Shown one piece after another: positions 6,485-12,008 of a DNA stretch of 12,008 nucleotides. Made by a program: the position numbers and the translations under genes. The notes below the pieces were generated by a model. The model saw nothing but the letters and a program-made list of their open reading frames with translations. It searched no databases and was not told where the DNA came from. Every line of letters starts with the position of its first letter. Position 1 is the stretch's first letter. The DNA is from UBA8437 sp963580005. Its GTDB lineage: Bacteria > Planctomycetota > Planctomycetia > Planctomycetales > Planctomycetaceae. The stretch spans positions 1 to 12,008 of the forward strand of contig CAUZJR010000124.1 of the NCBI GenBank assembly GCA_963580005.1, in the 5' to 3' direction.

Positions 6485-8860
6485 TCAGGCTTTGAGGAAG
6501 AGTGGGAAGAGTGCAAAAATCAGGACGAAGAGCGTGACGACTCCCAGCGCGATGAACATGACGTACTGCCGCAGGCGACCGGTCTGGACGGCCTGCAGCG
6601 AACGGCCAACGTCCTGAGTCTTTTCGGCCACCCAGTCGATCGACCGGTCGATGACCCCCTCGTCGAATTTCCTGTCCCAGGCCGACACCGTGACTCCGGT
6701 GCGTGCGATCCAGTGCAGGATGCCATCGAGTACCCGGCGATCGAAACCGGAGAACCACGAGGCGACGACGTGGACGGGTCGGACGAACATGACGTCGTAG
6801 AGTTCATCGAATCGCCATTTCTCGACGAGGAACTCGTGAGTCGCGGCGAACTGTCGTTTGATCAGGGCCGGATCGGGCTGGCGTCGGCAGTACATCAGGT
6901 AGGCCAGCAGGGCTCCGAGGCCCGCGACCAAGAGGGCCAGCATGCCGGCCTGGCCATGGAACTGGGCAATATCGGAGTGGGTGGGCAGGTCGATGCCCGA
7001 GCCGGCGACGTCGGTGACGTGGGTTTCTGAGGCCCCCAGCAGGTTGAACAGCGGCCCGCCCTCGCCTCCGATTGCACAGAACATGGCGAAGAAGGCCAGG
7101 ATCACAAGCGGGATGGTCATCACCCGGGGCGATTCGTGGCAGTGGTCATAGAGTTCCTGGTCGCGGGGCTTGCCGGCGAAGGTGTAGAACCAGAGCCGGA
7201 ACATGTAGAAGGCGGTGATGCCGGCTGTGATCAGCGGGGCGAGGAACAGCAGCGAGTGGATCGGGTTGAGGTTGGCGTAGGTGAGCGCGGTGGCGACGAT
7301 CGCGTCCTTGGAGTGGTACCCCGAGAAGGCGATGTCCCAGCCTCCCGAGAAGCCGGTGACCCAGTGCAGCGGAATCGCCAGCCCGCAGATCGCGATCACT
7401 CCGACGAGCATCGTGTAGGCGGTCACCGGCATCTTCTTCCTCAGACCACCCATCCGAGGCATTTCCTGTTCGTGGTGGCAACCGACGATGACGCTGCCGG
7501 AGGCCAGGAACATCAGCGACTTGAAGAAGGCGTGAGTGATCAGGTGGAACAGCCCGGCGATCCAGCCGCCCAGACCGATGGCCAGCATCATGTAGCCCAG
7601 CTGGCTGATGGTCGAGTAGGCCAGCACTCGCTTGATGTCGGTGGCCACCACCGCGATCGTGGCCGCCACGAACAGCGTGATGGCTCCGGTGTAGGCGATC
7701 GTCAGCAGCACCTCGGGCAGGAAGACCGGGAAGAACCTCCCGGCGAGGTAGACTCCCGCGGCGACCATCGTGGCCGAGTGGACCAGCGCCGAAACCGGTG
7801 TCGGTCCCTCCATCGCGTCGGGCAACCAGGTCTGCAGCGGGAACTGGGCGCTCTTGCCCACGCAGCCGGCGAAGATGCCCAACCCGGCGGTGACCAGCAG
7901 CCAGTAGGGAATCGAGGTGTGTGACCCGTTGGGCTGTGCGAAGTTGATCACCCGTTGCGAATCGTTGGTCTCGGCGACGTGCACCTGGCCGTGACTGTCG
8001 CGAGCCATCTGGAACAGGCCCGGTGATTCCGGGGAATTGGCGTGGTCGTTGTAGGAGCTGAAGTTGAAGGTGCCGAAGGAGGTGATCAGGATCATCAGTC
8101 CGATGATGAAGCCGAAGTCGCCGACCCGGTTGACGATGAAGGCCTTGTTGGCGGCGGTCGAGGCCGAGTGGCGTTCGACGTAGAAACCGATCAGCAGGTA
8201 ACTGCAGATCCCGACCAGTTCCCAGAAGATGAACACCATGAAGATGTTGCCGGCCAGGACCAGCCCGAGCATCGAGAAGCAGAACAACGAGAGGTATGCG
8301 AAGAAGCGGTAGTAGCGGCCGGGCCGATGCAGATGAGATCCGTCGGCGGTGTGCACCTCGTGGTCGACATGATCTTCGGTCCGCTCGTCATCCATGTACC
8401 CGATCGCGAAGACGTGGATGCAGGTGGCGATCAGCGTGACCATCGTGAACATCACCAGCGTCAGGCTGTCGATGTAGTAGTCGATGGCGATCCGCAGGTT
8501 GCCGAAGCGTGCGAGTTCGTAGAGCGATCCGCTGACGTATTTCGCATCGGTGTCGCCGTGTGACTCGGACCCGGCGGCGTGCGGCGTGTCGGCCACAGCG
8601 AACTGGGCCGCGGCATGCTCGGTGCCGTGTTCGGGGGTCCCCCACAGCGAGAGTTCGAAGTCGGAGAGTCCGATCAGCAGGGCCGTGAGGCTGAGCAGGA
8701 ACCCGCCTCCGATGCAGCCCACCGAGAGGTAGGCGGCCAGCCGCGACTTGAAGCGGCCACCCGGTGCGTGGTGCGACCAGTATCCACCAAACACCTCGAC
8801 GGCGAAGCCGACAAGCGGCAGCAGCCACGCGGTGGTCAGCAGGCAGGCCTTGATGTCCAT
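6485..8860 (-). CDS. nuoL: NADH-quinone oxidoreductase subunit L, enlarged
   Basis: The distal proton pump of complex I, with a C-terminal lateral helix known to run along the membrane arm. Counterparts of the E. coli key residues are E214 (IFWELVGICSYLLIGFY), K336 (CVGKSAQFPLQTWLPDAM), H361 (ALVHSATMVAAGVYL), K447 (THAFFKSLMFLASGS), and K518/D519 (YHSKDAI). At 791 residues it is about 180 longer than E. coli NuoL (613). The excess is in hydrophilic insertions at about 77-115, 157-182 and 270-316, in residues 496-516 before the HSKD motif, and in a longer lateral-helix region at about 683-765 ahead of the last membrane helix. The first three insertions are rich in His, Asp and Glu. The ATG at 8860 begins a short polar stretch followed by the first hydrophobic helix; no strong ribosome binding site is seen, and the 83-base spacer contains a CA/GT run. 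Confidence 0.97.
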   Translation of the reverse strand: MDIKACLLTTAWLLPLVGFAVEVFGGYWSHHAPGGRFKSRLAAYLSVGCIGGGFLLSLTALLIGLSDFELSLWGTPEHGTEHAAAQFAVADTPHAAGSESHGDTDAKYVSGSLYELARFGNLRIAIDYYIDSLTLVMFTMVTLIATCIHVFAIGYMDDERTEDHVDHEVHTADGSHLHRPGRYYRFFAYLSLFCFSMLGLVLAGNIFMVFIFWELVGICSYLLIGFYVERHSASTAANKAFIVNRVGDFGFIIGLMILITSFGTFNFSSYNDHANSPESPGLFQMARDSHGQVHVAETNDSQRVINFAQPNGSHTSIPYWLLVTAGLGIFAGCVGKSAQFPLQTWLPDAMEGPTPVSALVHSATMVAAGVYLAGRFFPVFLPEVLLTIAYTGAITLFVAATIAVVATDIKRVLAYSTISQLGYMMLAIGLGGWIAGLFHLITHAFFKSLMFLASGSVIVGCHHEQEMPRMGGLRKKMPVTAYTMLVGVIAICGLAIPLHWVTGFSGGWDIAFSGYHSKDAIVATALTYANLNPIHSLLFLAPLITAGITAFYMFRLWFYTFAGKPRDQELYDHCHESPRVMTIPLVILAFFAMFCAIGGEGGPLFNLLGASETHVTDVAGSGIDLPTHSDIAQFHGQAGMLALLVAGLGALLAYLMYCRRQPDPALIKRQFAATHEFLVEKWRFDELYDVMFVRPVHVVASWFSGFDRRVLDGILHWIARTGVTVSAWDRKFDEGVIDRSIDWVAEKTQDVGRSLQAVQTGRLRQYVMFIALGVVTLFVLIFALFPLFLKA

Positions 8861-8901
8861 CGTGGTTCCGAGGAGTCGAGTCGTGTGTGGGGTGGAGTGT
8901 G

Positions 8902-8915
8902 GTGTGTGTGTGTGT
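8902..8915. repeat. (GT)7 run in the nuoK-nuoL spacer
   Basis: Fourteen bases of perfect GT repeat, flanked by further GT-rich sequence from 8883. On the coding strand this gives a CA-rich leader between nuoK and nuoL. The rest of the 83-base spacer (8861-8943) holds a GCCCGGGC palindrome near 8917-8924 and nothing else I recognise. Confidence 0.8.
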
Positions 8916-8943
8916 CGGCCCGGGCTGGTGGCTCGAATCAGGT

Positions 8944-9252
8944 TCAGCCGTGCAGTCGGTCGCCCTGGTCGATGTCGATGGTCTGGTGGTTGTTGTAGAA
9001 GTTCAAAGCGATCGCCAGGGCGACGGCGGCCTCGGCGGCGGCCAGCACGATGACGAACAGTGAGACGATCTGGCCGTCGAGTCCGAGGTTGGTGTAGCGG
9101 GCGAAGGCGACGAAGTTGACATTGGCCCCGTTGAGCACCAGTTCGACGCCCATCAGCACGGCGATCCCGTTCCGCTTGGTGGCCATGCAGACCACGCCGC
9201 TGACGAACATCACCGCACCGATCAGCAGGTAGTGGTTCAGTGTGACTTCCAT
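8944..9252 (-). CDS. nuoK: NADH-quinone oxidoreductase subunit K
   Basis: A small three-helix complex I membrane subunit (102 residues; family usually about 100) that carries two buried glutamates in the central hydrophilic axis. Both are present: E37 in LMGVELVLNGANVNFVAF and E74 in FVIVLAAAEAAVALAIAL, matching E36 and E72 of E. coli NuoK. The ATG at 9252 is 3 bases after the nuoJ stop, with GGGAGA 10 bases upstream (inside the nuoJ end), so the two are translationally coupled. The C-terminal NNHQTIDIDQGDRLHG tail is polar. Confidence 0.97.
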   Translation of the reverse strand: MEVTLNHYLLIGAVMFVSGVVCMATKRNGIAVLMGVELVLNGANVNFVAFARYTNLGLDGQIVSLFVIVLAAAEAAVALAIALNFYNNHQTIDIDQGDRLHG

Positions 9253-9255
9253 GTT

Positions 9256-9858
9256 CTAGGCGTCTCCCTGGGTGGCATCGGTCGATTCACGCCGTTTGGC
9301 GCGAGCCAGGTAGGCGGCTCCGACGAGGACCACGAGCAGGTGCACCGAGACGATTTCAAAGGGCAGCAGGTATCCGGTCCGGCTGCCGCTATCGCTGCGC
9401 AGGCCGATTTCGGTATCGGCGGGGATCCCGACCAGCCGCATACCGATGGCGCGGGAGGTGTTCCCGGACTGGTCGCTGGGTGTCGTGGCCACTTCGCGAT
9501 GGCTGGGTACAGCCTGCCAGTTGACTCCGATCACGGTGAAGGCGATGACCGAAAAGAACAGCAGTCCCACGGCGGCACCCAGCAGGGTTTCTCCCGAGGA
9601 CATCTTGATCCGGCGAAAGGGCCCACTGGCGGTCAGCATCACGCCGAAGATCAACAGCACCAGGGTGCCGCCGACGTAGACCAGCAACTGCGTGGCGGCG
9701 ACGAAGTCGGCTCCCAGCAGGAAGAACAGCCCGGCGGTGGAGCCCAGCGAGATGATCAGTGAGAAGGCCATGCGGACGATGTCCTGCAGGATCACCACAC
9801 CGAGGGCGCCTCCTCCGGCCAGGATCGCGAAGATGAAGAAGAGTGTCTGTTCGGTCAC
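9256..9858 (-). CDS. nuoJ: NADH-quinone oxidoreductase subunit J
   Basis: A five-helix complex I membrane subunit (200 residues) whose third helix undergoes conformational change in the coupling cycle. The third-helix signature GADFVAATQLLVYVGGTLVLLIFGVML (from residue 49) and the terminal YLLPFEIVSVHLLVVLVGAAYLAR (from 163) identify it. Q57 stands where E. coli has E55, a variation I recall in other phyla. A polar loop of about 45 residues (115-160) separates helices four and five. The start is the GTG at 9858: it overlaps the nuoH stop (GTGA, a 4-base overlap) and has GAGGAT 8 bases upstream. The same frame stays open far upstream to 11169, but that part lies over nuoH in another frame and is not coding. 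Confidence 0.95.
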   Translation of the reverse strand: MTEQTLFFIFAILAGGGALGVVILQDIVRMAFSLIISLGSTAGLFFLLGADFVAATQLLVYVGGTLVLLIFGVMLTASGPFRRIKMSSGETLLGAAVGLLFFSVIAFTVIGVNWQAVPSHREVATTPSDQSGNTSRAIGMRLVGIPADTEIGLRSDSGSRTGYLLPFEIVSVHLLVVLVGAAYLARAKRRESTDATQGDA

Positions 9859-11126
9859 CGGCCGGCATCCTCGTTCGAGTCCGAAGCGGCCAGCGGCTGC
9901 CGCGGCAGCCTCAGTGCAGATGTCGAGGGTGGCACAGCGTCCCGGGATTCCAGCTGCATCGTGGGTGCCGCCCGGTTGCCGGTCGGTGAGCCCCAGGTCG
10001 TGTGGCCAGTGAACGAGAGTGCCAGGGGCCAGATGACAGCGCCCAGGAACAGCACGCAGCTGATCGGGACCAGGTACTTCAGGCAGGTCATCATCACCTG
10101 GTCGATTCTCAGCCTCGGCAGAGTCCAGCGGATCCAGATCTGCACGCAGACCAACAGCGACGCCTTGGAGAAGAAGACGGTGAAGCCCAGCAGGTTGGCC
10201 AGCCAGCTGTAGACGAAGTCGCCGGCGTAGCGTGGTCCGTCGAGCAGGCCGTCGACGACTGGGATCCCGGTGTGCCAGCCACCCAGGAACAGCAGCACCG
10301 CGATGCCGCAGACGGCGAACATGCTGGCGTACTCGGCCAGGAAGAAGAAGCTCCAGCGGAACCCGCTGTATTCGGTCAGGAACCCCGCCACCAGTTCGCT
10401 CTCGGCCTCGGCCAGGTCGAACGGGGCCCGCTTGCAGCTGGCCGTGGCACAGACGAAGTAGATGAAGAAGGCGATGAAGGTGAAGGGGTCGTTGAACAGG
10501 ATCCAGTTCCCCGCCCAGCCACTCTGCATGGCTCCGATTTCGTTGAGATTCAGTGAGCCGGCGGTGATGATGGGGATCACCACGCAGATCGACATGGGGA
10601 TCTCGTAGCTGACCATCTGGGCCGCTTCTCTCATGCCGCCAAACAACGCCCATTTCGAGCCACTGGCGTAGCCGGCCAGGATCACCCCGATCACCTCCAG
10701 CGACATCACGGCCAGCATCAAGTAGAGGCCGATGTCGAGGCTGACGGCGATCCAGCCGTCGGCGAACGGCAGGAACATCAAGGCGGCCAGCGAGCTGACC
10801 ACCACCACGTAGGGGGCCACCCGGAACAGGGGCCCATCGGCGTCGGCCGGGACGAGGTCTTCCTTCTGGATCAGCTTGCCGCCGTCGGCGATGGCCTGCA
10901 GCCAGCCGAACTTGCCGCCGACGCGGGTGGGACCGAGTCGGTCCTGGATCCGGCCCGAGATCTTTCGCTCGGCCCAGATGAAGATGCCCGCCGGCAGGCC
11001 GAAGAACCCCGCGACCAGGGCCACGTGGATCACCGCCGCAAGGAACATGGCCCAGCCTTCGCTGAGTTCCCATCCCTCGAGAGTCGACTGGATCGTCGTC
11101 GCGGTGTCGGCCAGTGTGGGGATCAT
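9855..11126 (-). CDS. nuoH: NADH-quinone oxidoreductase subunit H
   Basis: The complex I subunit that forms the quinone-binding chamber entrance and part of the E-channel, linking the peripheral and membrane arms. Signatures: WAERKISGRIQDRLGPTRVG (residues 51-70), YASGSKWALFGGMREAAQMV (153-172), and the quinone-loop FDLAEAESELVAGFLTEYSG (236-255). The 423-residue protein has about eight membrane helices and is longer than E. coli NuoH (325). The additions include a loop at about 284-303 and a polar, Pro/Ser-rich C-terminal tail of about 50 residues after the last helix (residues about 372-423). The ATG at 11126 is the first start giving the normal N-terminal helix; GGGAG lies 13 bases upstream, a slightly long spacing. 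It is the first gene of the cluster and has no nuoI after it. Confidence 0.97.
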   Translation of the reverse strand: MIPTLADTATTIQSTLEGWELSEGWAMFLAAVIHVALVAGFFGLPAGIFIWAERKISGRIQDRLGPTRVGGKFGWLQAIADGGKLIQKEDLVPADADGPLFRVAPYVVVVSSLAALMFLPFADGWIAVSLDIGLYLMLAVMSLEVIGVILAGYASGSKWALFGGMREAAQMVSYEIPMSICVVIPIITAGSLNLNEIGAMQSGWAGNWILFNDPFTFIAFFIYFVCATASCKRAPFDLAEAESELVAGFLTEYSGFRWSFFFLAEYASMFAVCGIAVLLFLGGWHTGIPVVDGLLDGPRYAGDFVYSWLANLLGFTVFFSKASLLVCVQIWIRWTLPRLRIDQVMMTCLKYLVPISCVLFLGAVIWPLALSFTGHTTWGSPTGNRAAPTMQLESRDAVPPSTSALRLPRQPLAASDSNEDAGR

Positions 11127-11153
11127 CTTGGTGTCCAGGCTCCCGGCGTCCTG

Positions 11154-11190
11154 CCGGGTCGGTCGTCACACACAGACCAACGTGACCCGG
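11154..11190 (-). promoter_or_regulatory. stem-loop in the nuoH leader
   Basis: CCGGGTC (11154-11160) pairs with GACCCGG (11184-11190), and inside it GGTC (11161-11164) pairs with GACC (11175-11178). The result is an 11-bp stem with a 5-base bulge on one side and a 10-base loop, ending about 10 bases before the nuoH ribosome binding site. No U-run follows, so it is not an evident terminator; an mRNA leader structure affecting translation or stability is possible. Confidence 0.4.
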
Positions 11191-11235
11191 ACCAATGCAG
11201 CCGAATTCTCGCCGGTTTCGACGAGCGCCGCAGAG

Positions 11236-11247
11236 GGTCCCGGGACC
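11236..11247. promoter_or_regulatory. 12-bp perfect palindrome, candidate operator
   Basis: GGTCCCGGGACC is a perfect inverted repeat located about 40-50 bases downstream of the proposed transcription start for nuoH. An 8-bp palindrome CCACGTGG lies at 11269-11276. Either could bind a dimeric regulator, but short palindromes are common in GC-rich DNA. Confidence 0.25.
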
Positions 11248-11294
11248 GTTGCAGTATGTGTCCGGAACCCACGTGGACCCCGGCTCAAGGCTGA

Positions 11295-11323
11295 ACTATG
11301 CCAGATGGGTACGGGGACTTCAA
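11295..11323 (-). promoter_or_regulatory. sigma70-like promoter candidate for the nuoH cluster
   Basis: On the minus strand TTGAAG (11323-11318) and CATAGT (11300-11295) are separated by 17 bases. The -10 element is preceded by TGG, an extended -10 pattern. Four of six bases match consensus in each box. Transcription would begin near 11288, giving a leader of about 160 bases before nuoH. The position upstream of the first nuo gene makes it plausible. Confidence 0.4.
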
Positions 11324-11357
11324 GAGAACCGCAAAGCGGCCAGTCGGGCGGCCGGAG

Positions 11358-11445
11358 CGGGCTTGGTGACGGGCCGGTGCGGGCTCGGTGACGGGCCGGT
11401 GAGGGGCCGGTGAGGGGCCGGTGAGGGGCCGGTGAGGGGCCGGTG
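11358..11445. repeat. 11-bp tandem repeat, 8 copies
   Basis: Eight contiguous 11-base units. Read on the plus strand, they are cgggcttggtg, acgggccggtg, cgggctcggtg, acgggccggtg, then four identical copies of aggggccggtg. The array ends 5 bases before the exbD stop codon on that gene's downstream side. The identical copies at the exbD end and diverged copies at the other suggest recent expansion from one side. The unit length is not a multiple of three, so it is not a coding repeat. Confidence 0.9.
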
Positions 11446-11450
11446 TCTGG

Positions 11451-11960
11451 TCAGGGAGCGGTTGCCGGTGGGGCATTGCTGGTGGTGGCGGGGTCCACGG
11501 CAAAGTGAATTGCCTCGAAATCGGCAGCCCGTGCCGCGTCGTAGGCGGCCAGCGCCTCGCCCAGAGGGACCTCGGGGTCGATGTCCAGGATCACCGGCAA
11601 TTCGGGTGCCGCGGTGGCCAGTGTCTTGAGGAATTTTGAGAGCAGTTGGTAGCGGTTGGGGCCATCAAAGGACCGCCCCTCGACCTCGATCCTCGGACCG
11701 GTTCCCCCCCGCCCACCCCCCCGGTCGCCCTCGCCGGCCAGGACCCTGACCCACGCCTCACCCAGCGGTCGCGGACCCGGGTTGGTCGCCGGCGATTCGA
11801 TCGAGCCACCGGCCAGTTCCGTCGGCAGCAGGCTCTCGCGGACCTGGTCGGTCGAGGCGCACACGAAGAAGATCAGCAGCAGGAACACGACGTCGATCAG
11901 CGGTGTCATGGCCTGGCTGTCGTCACGCTGGCGGTCGTAGTGGGCCGAGGGGATCTTCAT
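11451..11960 (-). CDS. ExbD/TolR-family biopolymer transport protein
   Basis: A 169-residue single-span protein of the ExbD/TolR family, which works with an ExbB/TolQ motor to couple the proton gradient to outer-membrane transport or envelope maintenance. It opens with the typical MKIPS, then a hydrophobic helix with the essential aspartate D23 in MTPLIDVVFLLLIFFVCAS (18-36). A periplasmic domain follows, ending with VILDIDPEVPLGEALAAYDAA (from about 123), the usual ExbD C-terminal fold. A Pro/Gly-rich insert (about 53-89) includes GDRGGGRGGTGP, encoded by two C7 runs on the plus strand (11704-11710 and 11716-11722). AGG lies 9 bases before the ATG at 11960. The frame is open to the right edge, but the MKIPS start is canonical. 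A partner exbB, or a second exbD, may lie just outside the window; the remaining 48 bases show nothing recognisable. Confidence 0.9.
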   Translation of the reverse strand: MKIPSAHYDRQRDDSQAMTPLIDVVFLLLIFFVCASTDQVRESLLPTELAGGSIESPATNPGPRPLGEAWVRVLAGEGDRGGGRGGTGPRIEVEGRSFDGPNRYQLLSKFLKTLATAAPELPVILDIDPEVPLGEALAAYDAARAADFEAIHFAVDPATTSNAPPATAP

Positions 11961-12008
11961 GGGCTGCTGCCTGGGTCGTGTCTTGCGGTGTCTGGCGGAG
12001 TGTTTCAG

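Larger units (their letters stand above)
11127..11450. other. 324-base non-coding region between exbD and nuoH
   Basis: No credible gene is present; open frames here have atypical composition. It holds the tandem repeat next to exbD, small hairpin potential just beyond it (CCGC-AAA-GCGG at 11329-11339 and a 5-bp CGGCC/GGCCG stem at 11337-11354), the promoter candidate, two palindromes and the leader stem-loop. I see no strong terminator with a U-run for exbD, so transcription from exbD into nuoH cannot be excluded. Confidence 0.7.

Noticed and set aside
2930..6617. Two overlapping plus-strand open frames of 681 and 661 codons antisense to nuoN, nuoM and the end of nuoL
   Set aside because: Their products are dominated by Gln, His, Asp, Glu and Gly, the expected mirror of hydrophobic membrane codons in GC-rich DNA. 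They show no domain and lie opposite unmistakable complex I genes.
4875..8860. Mrp-type Na+/H+ antiporter or hydrogenase-4 subunits instead of NuoL/NuoM
   Set aside because: These families are related, but the presence of nuoH, nuoJ, nuoK and nuoN in standard order and the long NuoL C-terminal lateral helix fit complex I.
9256..11169. A 637-codon minus-strand frame joining nuoJ to sequence over nuoH, as if a fusion
   Set aside because: Only the last 200 codons resemble NuoJ. The rest is Arg/Pro/Gly-rich shadow of nuoH in another frame, and a GTG with a good ribosome binding site sits at the nuoH stop.
11285..11503. Short open frames across the tandem repeat
   Set aside because: The 11-bp period shifts frame each unit and the products are Pro/His/Arg-rich repeats without any start-site support.

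Overview
The window is high-GC bacterial DNA, tightly packed, with every supported gene on the minus strand. The likely source is a planctomycete (Planctomycetota). This is an inference from the GC-rich codon use, the canonical ExbD start (MKIPS), the weak or absent Shine-Dalgarno sequences before several genes, and the pairing of a GlmL-type protein with a small RPLNFIGAQ protein. No rRNA, tRNA, CRISPR array, insertion sequence or prophage gene is visible.

Reading right to left, in the direction of transcription: an ExbD/TolR-type membrane protein (11451-11960) comes first. A 324-base non-coding stretch follows, holding an 11-bp tandem repeat, a sigma70-like promoter candidate, two palindromes and a leader stem-loop. 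Next is a membrane-arm cluster of respiratory complex I (NADH-quinone oxidoreductase): nuoH, nuoJ, nuoK, nuoL, nuoM and nuoN (11126 down to 3164). Then come an unrecognised 145-residue protein, a TatD-family metal-dependent hydrolase, a 125-residue conserved-looking small protein with a GTG start, and the first 458 codons of a GlmL/MutL-type ASKHA protein that runs off the left edge.

The complex I genes encode the quinone-site and proton-channel subunit (NuoH), two small membrane subunits (NuoJ, NuoK) and the three antiporter-like pumps (NuoL, NuoM, NuoN). The usual ferredoxin-like NuoI gene, normally between nuoH and nuoJ, is absent: nuoH and nuoJ overlap by 4 bases. NuoA and the peripheral-arm genes are also not here, so complex I must be completed from another locus. 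The four downstream genes have no obvious respiratory role but follow nuoN at short distances (19, 10, 156 and 12 bases), so some may be co-transcribed with it.

Most of the window is ordinary energy metabolism. The parts most worth a second look are the split complex I layout, the His-rich insertions in an oversized NuoL, the small-protein/GlmL pair, and the structured region between exbD and nuoH.
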